A stretch of DNA of 64,000 nt from Gemmatimonadetes bacterium SCN 70-22 (GCA_001724275.1 MEDZ01000010.1:1-64000), one strand, 5' to 3'; counted from the stretch's first letter, positions 36,195-45,446 are shown. The notes: generated by a model not told the origin, from the letters alone. Program-made: numbers and translations.

Positions 36195-37937
36195 ATGCCC
36201 ACCACCGCGCACCTCCCGACTCGCCGCGTCACGGCACGCCCCGGACGCATCGCCCCTCCCCTCTCGCTCGCCCTCGCCCTCGCCGCCGGGGGCTGCCGCG
36301 GCGCGAGCCCGGCCCCCGCCCCGTCCCCCGCGGTGGTCGCCCAGGCCTCGCGCGATGCGCCTGACGGCCGCGTCCGCCTGGGGGGCGCCGAGTACGACGT
36401 GGTCATCCGCAACGGGCGCGTCCTCGACGGGATGGGGAACCCGTGGATCCTGGCCGACGTCGGTATCCGCGACGGCAAGTTCGCCCGCATCGGGAAGATC
36501 GACGGACAAGGCGTGCGCGAGATCGACGCCCGCGGGCTCTACGTCTCCCCAGGGTGGATCGACATGATGGACCAGTCGGGCGGGGTCCTCCCGCGCAACG
36601 GGCTGGCCGAGAACAAGCTGCGCATGGGGGTGACGACGGCGATCGGCGGCGAGGGCGGATTCCCCGTCGGCGCGTCGCGCATCCCGGAGTACTTCGCCAC
36701 CCTCGAACGACAGGGGATCAGCATCAACTTCGGGAGCTACTACAGCGCGACCCAGGCCCGCTCGGCGGTGATCGGCGCCTTCAACCGCGCCCCCACCCCC
36801 GCCGAGTTGGACCGGATGCGCGCCAGCATGGACACGGCGATGCGCGCCGGGGCGATGGGGATGACCACGGCGCTCATCTACCCACCCAGTTCCTACAGCA
36901 CCACCGAGGAACTGGTCGAGCTGGCGAAGGTCGCGGCGAAGTACGGCGGCGTCTACGCGAGCCATATCCGCGGTGAGGGCGCGGAAGTGGTGCAGTCGGT
37001 GCGCGAGCTGGTGCGCATCGCCGAGGAAGGGGGGCTCCCCGGCGAGGTCTTCCACCTCAAGGTGGCGTATCGCCCCGGGTGGGGGGTGCTGATGGACAGC
37101 GTGCGCCAGGTGGTGGAGGCCGCCCGCGCGCGCAACGTGGATGTTGCCGCCGATTTGTATGTCTACACGGCCGGTGGCACGGGGCTCGAGGCCACGATCC
37201 CGTCGTGGGCCGCCGACGGCGGACGCGATTCGCTGCTCAAGCGCCTCGCCGACCCCGCGATCCGCGAGCGCCTCAAGCGCGAGCTGCAGACCGGATCCCC
37301 CGGATGGTGGAACATCGTGGAGGCGGCCGGCGGCTGGGATGGCGTGGTGCTGGTGAACGCGCGGAACCCGGCCAACGCGAAGTACGAGCGGAAGACGCTC
37401 ACCCAGATCGCGCGGGAGATGGGGAAGGAACCGGCCGACGCGGCGTGGGACCTGGTGGCCCAGGGGAACGGGCGCGTCATGGCGATCTACCACATGATGA
37501 GCGAGCAGGACATCGAGACCGCGCTCCGCTTCCCGTGGACGAGCATCGGGAGCGACGCGGGGGCCCAGCTCGCCGCTGGGAGCGTGGACCAGACGGGACT
37601 GCCGCACCCGCGCATGTACGGCAACGCGGTGCGCGTCCTCTCGCGCTACGCGCGCGACCGCAAGGTCCTGTCGCTCGAGGAAGCCGTTCGCAAGCAGACG
37701 TCGTGGCCGGCCACGCGGATGCGCCTGGCCGCCCGCGGTTCCATCAAGGAGGGGAACTGGGCCGACGTCACGATCTTCAACCTCGAGACGCTCGACGATC
37801 GGGCCACCTACGACGACCCGATCGCCTATCCCACGGGGATCGAGTACGTCCTGGTCAACGGCCAGGTGACGATCGACCGCGGGACGCACACCACGGCGCG
37901 CGCCGGCCACGTGCTGTACGGGCCGGGAAAGCGTTAG
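36195..37937 (+). CDS. D-aminoacylase/N-acyl-D-amino-acid deacylase family protein, secreted
   Basis: 580 residues with a signal peptide ending in a lipobox-like AAGGC. Amidohydrolase fold: YDVVIRNGRVLDGMGNPW, GVTTAIGGEGGF, YASHIRGEG and VFHLKVAY (His ligands), SIGSDAGAQ (catalytic Asp). The first metal motif is altered: SPGWIDMMDQSG where HxH is normal, and GGEGG replaces the Cys loop. The control region holds a GntR operator shared with the adjacent D-amino-acid conversion operon, so it may release D-amino acids from N-acyl or peptide precursors outside the cytoplasm. No ribosome-binding site; probably leaderless. The stop TAG lies in a CGTTAGGC motif. Confidence 0.88.
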   Translation: MPTTAHLPTRRVTARPGRIAPPLSLALALAAGGCRGASPAPAPSPAVVAQASRDAPDGRVRLGGAEYDVVIRNGRVLDGMGNPWILADVGIRDGKFARIGKIDGQGVREIDARGLYVSPGWIDMMDQSGGVLPRNGLAENKLRMGVTTAIGGEGGFPVGASRIPEYFATLERQGISINFGSYYSATQARSAVIGAFNRAPTPAELDRMRASMDTAMRAGAMGMTTALIYPPSSYSTTEELVELAKVAAKYGGVYASHIRGEGAEVVQSVRELVRIAEEGGLPGEVFHLKVAYRPGWGVLMDSVRQVVEAARARNVDVAADLYVYTAGGTGLEATIPSWAADGGRDSLLKRLADPAIRERLKRELQTGSPGWWNIVEAAGGWDGVVLVNARNPANAKYERKTLTQIAREMGKEPADAAWDLVAQGNGRVMAIYHMMSEQDIETALRFPWTSIGSDAGAQLAAGSVDQTGLPHPRMYGNAVRVLSRYARDRKVLSLEEAVRKQTSWPATRMRLAARGSIKEGNWADVTIFNLETLDDRATYDDPIAYPTGIEYVLVNGQVTIDRGTHTTARAGHVLYGPGKR

Positions 37938-37957
37938 GCATTCCCCCCCTCCACCCG

Positions 37958-37992
37958 CGGGGCGCGACGCGACGTTCACGCGCCGCGCCCCG
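37958..37992. terminator. Hairpin after deacylase gene
   Basis: CGGGGCGCG-(17)-CGCGCCCCG forms a 9-bp stem in the 67-base gap before the next gene. No T run, so attenuation or partial termination is possible. Confidence 0.4.
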
Positions 37993-38004
37993 ACCCCCCG
38001 GAGC

Positions 38005-39594
38005 ATGCCCATCATGCCGCATTCGACTCGTCCCTTCCCCCGCCGTGCACGGTTCGGCGCCGCCGGGGCGGCGGCCCTCGCCCTCACCCTCGCGCTCCCC
38101 GCCCTTGCGCTCCCCGCCCATGCCCAGCAGGCCAAGGGCAATGCCGCTCGGCTGTCGCAGCTCGACGCCTACGTGGCCGCGACGATGAGGGAGTGGAAGG
38201 TCCCGGGGCTCGCCCTGGCGATCGTGAAGGACGATTCCGTGATCTACGCCAAGGGGTACGGGACCCGCACCGTGGGCAGGGCGGAGCCGGTCGACCAGAA
38301 CACCCTCTTCGCCATCGGCTCCTCGTCCAAGGCCTTCACGGCGGCGCTGGTGGCCATGGCGGTGGACGACGGGAAGATGAAGTGGGACGAGAGGGTGACG
38401 GCCTACCTCCCCGGGTTGCAGCTGTACGACCGGTACGCATCGCGCGACCTCACCATCCGCGACGCCCTGTCGCATCGGAGCGGCCTCGCGCGCGGCGACT
38501 TCGCCTGGTACATCAGCGGCTTCCCCCGCGACGAGATCCTGCGGCGCGTGCGCTACCTCGAGCCCAGCTGGGGATTCCGGGCGCAATTCGGCTACCAGAA
38601 CCTGATGTACCTGGCGGCCGGCGAGGCGGCGGCCGCGGCCGGCGGGGCCTCGTGGGACGCCCTGGTGCAGACGAGGATCTTCGCCCCGCTGGGAATGACG
38701 TCGTCGTCCACCTCGATCCGCGCGCTGGCCGGGGCCGCGAACGTGGCGACGCCGCACGCCGAGGTCAACGACACGGTCGTCACCCTCCCCTGGAAGGACA
38801 TCGACAACATCGCCCCGGCAGGGTCGATCAACTCCAACGTGCGCGACATGGCGCAGTGGCTGCGGTTGCAGCTGGGGCGCGGGAAGTACGCCGGGAAGCA
38901 GCTCATCTCCGCCCGCAACCACGGCGAGATGTGGCTCCCCAACATCCACATCCGCCTGCAGGGACCCACCGCCAGCTACCTCGCCCCGGGGGCCAGGCTG
39001 TCGTCGTACGGGATGGGGTGGTTCCTCCAGGACTTCGACGGGCGGCTGGCGGTGCACCACGGCGGCAACATCGACGGGATGTCGGCCATGGTGGCCATGC
39101 TCCCCGACGAGAACCTGGGCGTCGTGGTCCTCACGAACATGAACGGCTCGCCGGCGCCGCTGTCGATCTTCCCCCGCGTCTTCGACCTGTTCACGCGCGA
39201 CACGCCGCGCGACTGGAATGCCGAGTACCTGAAGATCGTGCAACCGATGCGCGAGGCCGCCCGGGCCGCCGAGGAGGCGCAGCGGAAGGCACGCGTCCCG
39301 GGAACAAGGCCGTCACTCGAGCTCGCGAAGTACGCGGGAACCTACACCGACTCGCTCTACGGTGACATCGTCATCACCGAGAAGGATGGCGCGCTGAGCT
39401 TCCAGTTCGGGCGCGTGGGCGGCGCCATGGAGCACTGGCACTACGACACCTTCCGCGCCTCGATGGCGGCGCCGGTCCCGACCAAGGCGACCGTGAGCTT
39501 CATCCTCGACGCCAAGGGAGCCCCCGCCGAGCTGAAGCTCGACATCGCCCCCGAATCCAGGTTCCGCGCCGCCAACCCCGGCCCACGAAGGTAG
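38005..39594 (+). CDS. Secreted serine hydrolase, class C beta-lactamase / D-aminopeptidase-like
   Basis: 529 residues with a signal ending LALPAHAQ. The active-site motif SSSK (catalytic Ser and Lys, in AIGSSSKAFTAAL) and the second motif YQN (GYQNLMYL) are clear; a HGG triad occurs in VHHGGNIDGM. The C-terminal 110 residues match the DUF3471-type domain of this group. Members include D-aminopeptidases, DD-peptidases and esterases rather than true antibiotic resistance enzymes. Being just behind the D-aminoacylase gene, a role in releasing D-amino acids from peptides is plausible but inferred. A second ATG at 38014 is possible. Confidence 0.88.
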   Translation: MPIMPHSTRPFPRRARFGAAGAAALALTLALPALALPAHAQQAKGNAARLSQLDAYVAATMREWKVPGLALAIVKDDSVIYAKGYGTRTVGRAEPVDQNTLFAIGSSSKAFTAALVAMAVDDGKMKWDERVTAYLPGLQLYDRYASRDLTIRDALSHRSGLARGDFAWYISGFPRDEILRRVRYLEPSWGFRAQFGYQNLMYLAAGEAAAAAGGASWDALVQTRIFAPLGMTSSSTSIRALAGAANVATPHAEVNDTVVTLPWKDIDNIAPAGSINSNVRDMAQWLRLQLGRGKYAGKQLISARNHGEMWLPNIHIRLQGPTASYLAPGARLSSYGMGWFLQDFDGRLAVHHGGNIDGMSAMVAMLPDENLGVVVLTNMNGSPAPLSIFPRVFDLFTRDTPRDWNAEYLKIVQPMREAARAAEEAQRKARVPGTRPSLELAKYAGTYTDSLYGDIVITEKDGALSFQFGRVGGAMEHWHYDTFRASMAAPVPTKATVSFILDAKGAPAELKLDIAPESRFRAANPGPRR

Positions 39595-39664
39595 GAGAGG
39601 AAGCAAGCACCCGCGTCACGGCAGACGGGAAGCGCCCCACGCACGCCAGGCGTGCGCCGGGCGC

Positions 39665-39723
39665 TCTCGTCTTCTCGTCTTCTCGTCTTCTCGTCTTCTC
39701 GTCTTCTCGTCTTCTCGTCTTCT
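39665..39723. repeat. TCGTCTTC octamer repeat, about seven copies
   Basis: A pure 8-base tandem repeat, the longest of its kind here, lies between the convergent serine hydrolase and desulfhydrase genes and ends five bases before the stop codon of the latter. Confidence 0.92.
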
Positions 39724-39727
39724 GCCC

Positions 39728-40708
39728 CTAAGCAAAGAGCCCCACCTGCCCCCCCGTGTGCCAGAACATCACGGTCTGCCCATCCTTGAAGCGACCGGCG
39801 CGCGCGTAGGCGATGAGGCCGGCCATCGCCTTGGCCGTGTACCAGTGGTCCAGGAAGATCGCCTCGGTGCGGGCGGCGAGCGCCTGCGCCTCGCGCGACG
39901 CTTCGGTCGGGATCCCGTATCCCTCGCCGATGAACGCGTCGTCGGCCTCGAAGCGCGACTCGGCGCCGAGCGCGCCCGCCGGGAGCTCGAGCAGCCCTTC
40001 CATGCCGTGGCAGATGGAGGTGACGACGTGCCGGATCTCATCCACCGTGTCGTCGGCGCTGATCCCGATGATCCGCGTCGGCACCTCGAACAGGGCACAC
40101 CCGGCGATGAGCCCCGCCTGCGTCCCCCCCGACGAGGTGGCGTGGATGATGTAGTCGGGGACGATGCCCTGGCGCACGACTTCCCCGATGCCGAGGGCGA
40201 GCCCCAGCCCCCCGAGCGGGGTCGAGGCGCCTAACGGGATGACGAGCGGCGTGCGCCCCTCGGCGCGCAGCCGCCCGGCCAGCGCGTCCATGGCGGGATT
40301 GCGATCGGTGCGCTGCGCGACGTAGTGGACGTGCGCGCCGAGGAGGGCGTCGAGGAGGGCGTTCCCCGTGAGGCGGTCGGGTGGGGTACCGTTGGCGACG
40401 ATGTGGCACGCCATCCCGAGCCTGGCGGCGGTGGCCGCCGTGGCGCGGCAGTGATTGGACTGCACGCCGCCGCAGGTGATGAGGGTGTCGACACCATCGC
40501 GCTGGGCCCGGGCGGCGACGAGGCCCAGCTTGCGGACCTTGTTGCCACCAAAGCCGAAGGGGAGGGCGTCGTCGCGCTTGATGACGAGGCGCGCGCCCAT
40601 CCCGATCGCATCACGCAGTCGCGGAGCCTCGTCCACGGGGGTAGGTAGTGCCCCCAGGGCCAGATGGGGGAGGGCGAGAAGGCGGTCGCGAGCGGCGGTG
40701 AGGGACAT
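39728..40708 (-). CDS. D-cysteine desulfhydrase / ACC deaminase family PLP enzyme
   Basis: 326 residues. Fold type II PLP enzyme with the PLP Lys in FGFGGNKVRKL, the CGGVQSNHCRATAA segment, SSGGTQAGL (phosphate-binding loop) and VMFWHTGGQVGLF at the C-terminus, all as in DcyD. The family splits D-cysteine to pyruvate, ammonia and sulfide or deaminates 1-aminocyclopropane carboxylate. Near a D-amino-acid salvage cluster the D-cysteine role is favoured. The ATG at 40708 fits family N-termini; a GTG at 40723 is also possible. One TTA codon at 40234-40232. Confidence 0.88.
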   Translation of the reverse strand: MSLTAARDRLLALPHLALGALPTPVDEAPRLRDAIGMGARLVIKRDDALPFGFGGNKVRKLGLVAARAQRDGVDTLITCGGVQSNHCRATAATAARLGMACHIVANGTPPDRLTGNALLDALLGAHVHYVAQRTDRNPAMDALAGRLRAEGRTPLVIPLGASTPLGGLGLALGIGEVVRQGIVPDYIIHATSSGGTQAGLIAGCALFEVPTRIIGISADDTVDEIRHVVTSICHGMEGLLELPAGALGAESRFEADDAFIGEGYGIPTEASREAQALAARTEAIFLDHWYTAKAMAGLIAYARAGRFKDGQTVMFWHTGGQVGLFA

Positions 40709-40909
40709 TGGTCGATGGGTCACGCTGGAGGCGGTCGGTGGTCGAGCGCGCTACCAGACGGTGAATACGGGCGAGTGCGGGGGCGAGGGAAGGGAAGATG
40801 CCCCCAGGGCTGCAGCTTCGCATCGGCATCGGGGTCGGCTCCCGCATTAACGGGCGCGACAGCCTGCCGCCCACAACTTGCATGGCGTACCAGGCACCGT
40901 GTGTAGCCG

Positions 40910-41809
40910 TTGCGACCACCTCCTGAAGCGAACCTCCTGCTGTCTCGGCCGCGCCCGTTGGCGACGGTCGGCGCGATCGCGTGGATCGGTGCGATGGCGC
41001 TGGCGTCCCTCGCGGGGTGCGGGGCTCCACACCCCGGCCTCGCCCCTCACGATGCGGCGCTGCGCGACGCGCCCGCGAGACTCTATCCGGCGGCCGACAG
41101 CACTCGGCCACCGCGTGCGATCGTCTTCTTCTTCGGCAACGACGTGGGATTCTGGGGCCCACACCAGCAGTTGGCCTGGTCGCTCAGTCGCGAGCAGTAT
41201 GCCGTGGCGGGGTTCGACATCCGGCACTTCCTCGCATCGCTCCCCGACGAGCCGACGGTGCGCGATTCGGTCGCCGCGGTTCGGCTGGCGCGGTACATCG
41301 CGGCGGCGCGACGGGAGCTGGCACGGGAAGGTGGTGCGGGGACGGCCGGTGCGCCGGCCATCCCTCTCGTGCTGGCCGGCCACTCGATCGGGAGCGAGTT
41401 GGCGCTCTGGACCGCGGCGCACCTCCCGCTGGACGGATTGGTCGGCGTGCTGGCGATGTCACCGGGGAACCGCAGCCATCTCGAGATCTCGGCGTCCGAC
41501 CTCCTCATGACCTCGGAGCCCTCGGGCCCGGGGAGCTTCTCGGTGGCGGAGCAGGTGGCGCTGCTCCGCTCGCGCGCGCGGGTGGCGATCGTGCGGGGGG
41601 AGCGTGACAAGCTGGCGGACGCCGATCCTGCGCTGCTTGCGGCTGGCGGCGTGATGGCGCGACGCTGGGTCGTTCCGTTCTCGGGACACTCGCTCAAATC
41701 CACCTTGCTGGGGTCGGGCTACGTGTTGCGGGCGCTCGACTGGTTGCTCGCGCCCCCCCACGTCGGCTGGTCGGCCGGCCTGGAGCGCGTACGTGTGGCG
41801 CGGCGCTGA
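40910..41809 (+). CDS. Alpha/beta-hydrolase lipoprotein, VirJ/AcvB-like
   Basis: 299 residues from a TTG; the start is uncertain. A lipobox (LASLAGC) follows a hydrophobic segment. The hydrolase core shows IVFFFGNDVGFWG, the nucleophile elbow GHSIGSEL (Ser), ERDKLADAD (acidic residue) and PFSGHSLK (His). The pattern resembles the VirJ domain of the Agrobacterium virulence-associated proteins, several of which act on lysyl-phosphatidylglycerol or are periplasmic esterases. Substrate unknown. It is divergent from the desulfhydrase gene. Confidence 0.75.
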   Translation: MRPPPEANLLLSRPRPLATVGAIAWIGAMALASLAGCGAPHPGLAPHDAALRDAPARLYPAADSTRPPRAIVFFFGNDVGFWGPHQQLAWSLSREQYAVAGFDIRHFLASLPDEPTVRDSVAAVRLARYIAAARRELAREGGAGTAGAPAIPLVLAGHSIGSELALWTAAHLPLDGLVGVLAMSPGNRSHLEISASDLLMTSEPSGPGSFSVAEQVALLRSRARVAIVRGERDKLADADPALLAAGGVMARRWVVPFSGHSLKSTLLGSGYVLRALDWLLAPPHVGWSAGLERVRVARR

Positions 41810-41905
41810 CGCGCGCGGGAGGTGACGTCGGGAGCGACGGTTCGCTGTACCGGGTGCGCACGGGCGATATCATTCGTGGGGTAGCGCCCGAACCTGACTC
41901 CCCGA

Positions 41906-42487
41906 TTGCCCCGCGTGTCCTCCTCGATCGACGCAGAACTCTCCGACAAGTGGCGACGAGGCCCCGGTATCTTCGTCGTGGTCGATGCCCGCGGAGTGGC
42001 CGGCGATCGTATCCACGCCCTCCAGCAGCGGTACGACCCCAAGCTCGCCAACTATCTCCCCCCCCACCTCACCCTGGCCGGATCGTCGGGGGTGGGCCCC
42101 ATCGAGCCGTCGACCCCTCGCGAGCGGCTCCGCGAGGTGATGGAACGCGTCGCCGGCGAGACGGCCCCGATGGAGCTCGAGTTCAAGGCGCCGATCCGCT
42201 TCATGCAGACCGACATCATCGTCCTCCCCGTGGACCACCACGGCCCCCTGCGCGAGCTGCACGATCGTATTTCGGCGAGCGGCCTGGCCTTCCAGCCCGC
42301 GCGGTTCGCCTTCACCCCGCACGTCACCCTCTCGTTCTTCCGCACCCTCACCGCGCAGCAACGGCGCGAGCTGCTGGCCGTGCGCGTGGAACAGCCACTG
42401 GTGGTGGACCACATCCGCTGCTCGCTCACCGACGAGCCGCTCCCGCCACGCCACCTCTTCGAGCTCCCGCTCACCGGATGTCGTTAG
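41906..42487 (+). CDS. 2'-5' RNA ligase / cyclic phosphodiesterase superfamily protein
   Basis: 193 residues from a TTG start (no ATG available). Two HxT motifs at the expected spacing, PPHLTLAG near 54 and TPHVTLSFF near 137, define the 2H phosphoesterase family. Such proteins hydrolyse or ligate 2'-5' or 2',3'-cyclic phosphodiester bonds; the actual substrate here is unknown. The stop TAG is in a CGTTAGGC motif, 19 bases before the decarboxylase start, so the two may be co-transcribed. Confidence 0.82.
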   Translation: MPRVSSSIDAELSDKWRRGPGIFVVVDARGVAGDRIHALQQRYDPKLANYLPPHLTLAGSSGVGPIEPSTPRERLREVMERVAGETAPMELEFKAPIRFMQTDIIVLPVDHHGPLRELHDRISASGLAFQPARFAFTPHVTLSFFRTLTAQQRRELLAVRVEQPLVVDHIRCSLTDEPLPPRHLFELPLTGCR

Positions 42488-42506
42488 GCACCCCGAGGGC
42501 CTGTTG

Positions 42507-44006
42507 ATGACCAGGGACGAACTGCTGGAGTCGCTGCGCGCCGATGCCACCGGCGAGGCGGCGCAGACCATCGTGCAACTGGCGGTCGATTACCTCGCGC
42601 GAGCGGGGGGCGGCGAGGGGGCGGTCTCGCGGGGGACGCCGCCTCGCGACGTGGCGGCGCGCTTCGACGAGCCGCTCCCCTCCCTCGGCCTCCCGCTGGA
42701 CGTCGTCGCCCAGCGCCTGCGCGACGACGTCATCGCCGAGGCCAACCGTCTCTCGCACCCCATGTACGCGGGGCACCAGGTCTCTCCCCCGCTCCCCGTT
42801 GCCGCGTGGACCGAGGCCGTCATCGCCGCGCTCAACAACTCGCAGGCGGTGCGCGAGATGTCACCCGCCTCGACCCACGTGGAGCGGCAGGTGATCCGCT
42901 GGATGTGCCAGCTGGCCGGGCTCGGCGAGCGGAGCGGCGGCGCCTTCACCTCCGGCGGGACCGAGGCGACCCTCACCGCCCTCCTCGCCGCCCGCGGACG
43001 CCTGATGCCCGAGGCATGGGCCACCGGCGTGGGGGCGGCCCCACCGGTCGTGCTCTGCGGCGCCCACGCGCACTACGCCGTCAGCCGCGCGGTCGGCGTC
43101 ATGGGACTCGGCGTGCGCAACCTCCTCACGGTCCCGTCCGACGGCTACCGCATGGATGCACGCCAGGTGGCCGGGATGCTGCAGCGCCAGAAGGACGAGG
43201 GACGGGCGGTGCTTGCGGTCGTCGCGACCGCGGGGAGCACGGCGACCGGGGCGTTCGACGACCTCGAAACCGTCGCCGACGCCTGCGCCGGGCACGGCAC
43301 GTGGTTCCACGTCGACGCGGCGCACGGCGGGTCGGCGCTCTTCTCCGAGTCGCACCGTGCCCGCCTGCGTGGCATCGAGCGCGCCGACTCGCTGGCCTGG
43401 GATCCTCACAAGATGATGCTCGTCCCGTTGTCTGCCGGGATGGTGCTGCTGCGCGACGCATCCGCGCTCGACGGGGCCTTCGCCCAGCAGGCGCCGTACC
43501 TGTTTCACCTGTGCGAGGACGAACCGTCGTACGACCTGGGGCCGCGCTCGCTGCAGTGCTCGCGCCGCGCCGATGTCCTCAAGGTGTGGGCGGCGATCCT
43601 CCGATACGGGGCCAGCGGGATCGCGGGCTTCTACGACCATCTCTGCGCGCTGACCTCGGCATTCCACGCCATGGTGATGGCCCACCCGCGCTTCGAGGCG
43701 TTGCACCTGCCGGAGACGAACATCCTCTGCTTCCGCCATCTCGGCGCCAATCCCCGCGCCTCGGGCGCCGCGGCGGCCATGGGCCGGGGAGAGGCCGCCG
43801 CCGATGACGCCACCGCCCTCGACGAACTCAATCGCCTGACCCGCGAGCGGTACAACGCCTCCGGCGAGGGGTGGATCACCTCGACCGTCCTCGACGGCCG
43901 GCGCGTCCTCCGCGTGACGATCATCAACCCCCGCACCACCGAGGGACACCTGCAGCGCCTGCTGGACGGCATCGATCGGATCGCGCTGGACATCGCCAAC
44001 GCGTGA
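42507..44006 (+). CDS. PLP-dependent amino-acid decarboxylase, group II (aspartate/glutamate/aromatic type)
   Basis: 499 residues. Group II decarboxylase features: HPMYAGHQVSPPLPVA, SGGTEATLTALL, FHVDAAHGGSALFS, the PLP Lys in WDPHKMML and SLQCSRRADVLKVW. Substrate choice cannot be read with confidence; glutamate, aspartate, tyrosine and 2,4-diaminobutyrate enzymes share these motifs. An ATG with a GAGGG sequence nine bases upstream was chosen. It follows the 2H phosphoesterase gene closely. Confidence 0.9.
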   Translation: MTRDELLESLRADATGEAAQTIVQLAVDYLARAGGGEGAVSRGTPPRDVAARFDEPLPSLGLPLDVVAQRLRDDVIAEANRLSHPMYAGHQVSPPLPVAAWTEAVIAALNNSQAVREMSPASTHVERQVIRWMCQLAGLGERSGGAFTSGGTEATLTALLAARGRLMPEAWATGVGAAPPVVLCGAHAHYAVSRAVGVMGLGVRNLLTVPSDGYRMDARQVAGMLQRQKDEGRAVLAVVATAGSTATGAFDDLETVADACAGHGTWFHVDAAHGGSALFSESHRARLRGIERADSLAWDPHKMMLVPLSAGMVLLRDASALDGAFAQQAPYLFHLCEDEPSYDLGPRSLQCSRRADVLKVWAAILRYGASGIAGFYDHLCALTSAFHAMVMAHPRFEALHLPETNILCFRHLGANPRASGAAAAMGRGEAAADDATALDELNRLTRERYNASGEGWITSTVLDGRRVLRVTIINPRTTEGHLQRLLDGIDRIALDIANA

Positions 44007-44102
44007 CGCGTCACACGTACGCGAGCGTCGCAGGCGGAGTGATGGAGCTGCGGTGGGAGCGTCTGGGGGCGCGCAGAGATGGGAGAGCCTGAATCCGACT
44101 CG

Positions 44103-44121
44103 CCTCCCGTCTCCCGTCTCC
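44103..44121. repeat. CTCCCGTCTCCCGTCTCC repeat tract
   Basis: A short copy of the pyrimidine-rich repeat family in the 119-base gap between convergent genes, ending four bases before the TlpA-like gene stop. Confidence 0.5.
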
Positions 44122-44125
44122 TGGC

Positions 44126-44683
44126 CTACAACGCCTTCCGGATTGCCCCCTCGATGTCCTGGTCGCCCCCGGCGCCGGCGTAGACGATCTTCCCGGCCTT
44201 GTTCACCACGATCACGGTGGACGTGGCCTTCACCCCGTACACGGCGTCGGCCTCTCCCTTGCGGTCGTAGAACGTCTCCACGTCGAAGCCGTGCTTCTCC
44301 ATGTGGAGCTTCACGCGCTGCGGCGACTGGTTGAACGAAACCGCGAGCCCCACGAACTTGACCTGCCCCCCGTACTTCTTCTTGGCGGCGATGATCCGCG
44401 GCTCCAGCGCCTTGCAGTTCTCGCACCAGGTCGCCCACACCTCGATGAGGAGCGGCGTTTTCCCGATGTAGGGGGCGAGCGAGGCGGGCTTGCCGTCGAG
44501 CGTCTCGACCTTGAGGTCCGGGAGCGTCGCGCCCAGCGGGAGGTCGATGGCGTGCTGGGCGTGCACCGGCGCAGGGGCGCCAGCGGCCACGACGCCCATC
44601 ACGGCGGCGGCCACGAGCACGCGCGAGCGTCGGGCCATGGACGCGCTTCCGGTCACGAACGAGCGCAGGACTCGAGCGATCAT
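44126..44683 (-). CDS. TlpA/ResA-like thioredoxin-fold protein
   Basis: 185 residues. An N-terminal signal (VLVAAAVMGVVAAGAPAPVHAQ) is followed by a thioredoxin fold with active site WCENCK. The start at 44683 overlaps the stop of the upstream CcdA gene (ATGA); an internal ATG at 44638 gives a shorter signal peptide. It is a periplasmic thiol-disulfide reductant that should receive electrons from the CcdA-like membrane protein, for cytochrome c maturation or general disulfide reduction. Confidence 0.9.
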   Translation of the reverse strand: MIARVLRSFVTGSASMARRSRVLVAAAVMGVVAAGAPAPVHAQHAIDLPLGATLPDLKVETLDGKPASLAPYIGKTPLLIEVWATWCENCKALEPRIIAAKKKYGGQVKFVGLAVSFNQSPQRVKLHMEKHGFDVETFYDRKGEADAVYGVKATSTVIVVNKAGKIVYAGAGGDQDIEGAIRKAL

Positions 44684-45402
44684 ATCAACAACTGCCCCAT
44701 CTTCACGAGGTAGTACTCGGCCACGCCGAGCATCACGATGCCGAAGAGCTTCTTCACCCGCACCATCCACATCCCCGCCCTGGGGAGGCGCGACAGCGAT
44801 CCCGACGACACGCCGACGACCACCAGAAGCGCGCACATCCCGAGCGAGAAGGTGAACAGATAGATGAACCCCAGAAGGGCGCTTTTCGTTTCGGTGACCC
44901 AGGTCAGGACCGCGATCATCACCGGCGCCGAGCAGGGCGCGGCGACCAGCCCCGACATGGCGCCCATCGCGAAGGCGCCACCGAAACGCCCGCCGTTTCC
45001 GGCCGTCGCCGCCCGCTGCGTCACCCAGGCGGGGAGTCGCACCGGGAGCACGTCGAGCATGGAGAGCGCGGCCAGGACGAGGACGTTGGCCATCGCGAAG
45101 TAGAGCCACGGGTTGGTGCTCACGCGCCCGAACATCGTCCCCGACATCCCGGCAAAGAGGCCCAACCCGGCATACACGAGGGCGAGCCCGACGACGTAGG
45201 TGAGCGTCAGGAGGAATGGGCGGAGCCGCGCCCGGCGCGTGCCCGAGCCTTCCACCGCCTCGCCCCCCACGATCGCCGCCGTGATCGGGATCATCGGGTA
45301 GATGCACGGCGTGAGCGACGTCAGCACCCCGGCCAGGAAGAGGAGCGGGAGGGCGGTCGCGGGGGAGCCGGACAGGCGGTCGGTGATGGAGGCGAAATCC
45401 AT
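44680..45402 (-). CDS. ccdA: CcdA/DsbD-type transmembrane electron transfer protein
   Basis: 240 residues, six to eight membrane helices. The redox cysteines are in LTPCIYPMIPIT and in VAAPCSAPVMI, the paired motifs of the CcdA/DsbD core. It moves reducing equivalents from cytoplasmic thioredoxin to periplasmic partners, most likely the TlpA-like protein encoded by the overlapping gene downstream. Confidence 0.9.
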   Translation of the reverse strand: MDFASITDRLSGSPATALPLLFLAGVLTSLTPCIYPMIPITAAIVGGEAVEGSGTRRARLRPFLLTLTYVVGLALVYAGLGLFAGMSGTMFGRVSTNPWLYFAMANVLVLAALSMLDVLPVRLPAWVTQRAATAGNGGRFGGAFAMGAMSGLVAAPCSAPVMIAVLTWVTETKSALLGFIYLFTFSLGMCALLVVVGVSSGSLSRLPRAGMWMVRVKKLFGIVMLGVAEYYLVKMGQLLI

Positions 45403-45446
45403 ACGGGGTGAACCTCATCGCCCGTCGCGCGGTTCCGCCGTGCACG

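Noticed and set aside
38005-39594. Antibiotic resistance beta-lactamase
   Set aside because: Only the general Ser-x-x-Lys and Tyr-x-Asn motifs with a DUF3471-type tail are present, as in peptidases and esterases of this fold.
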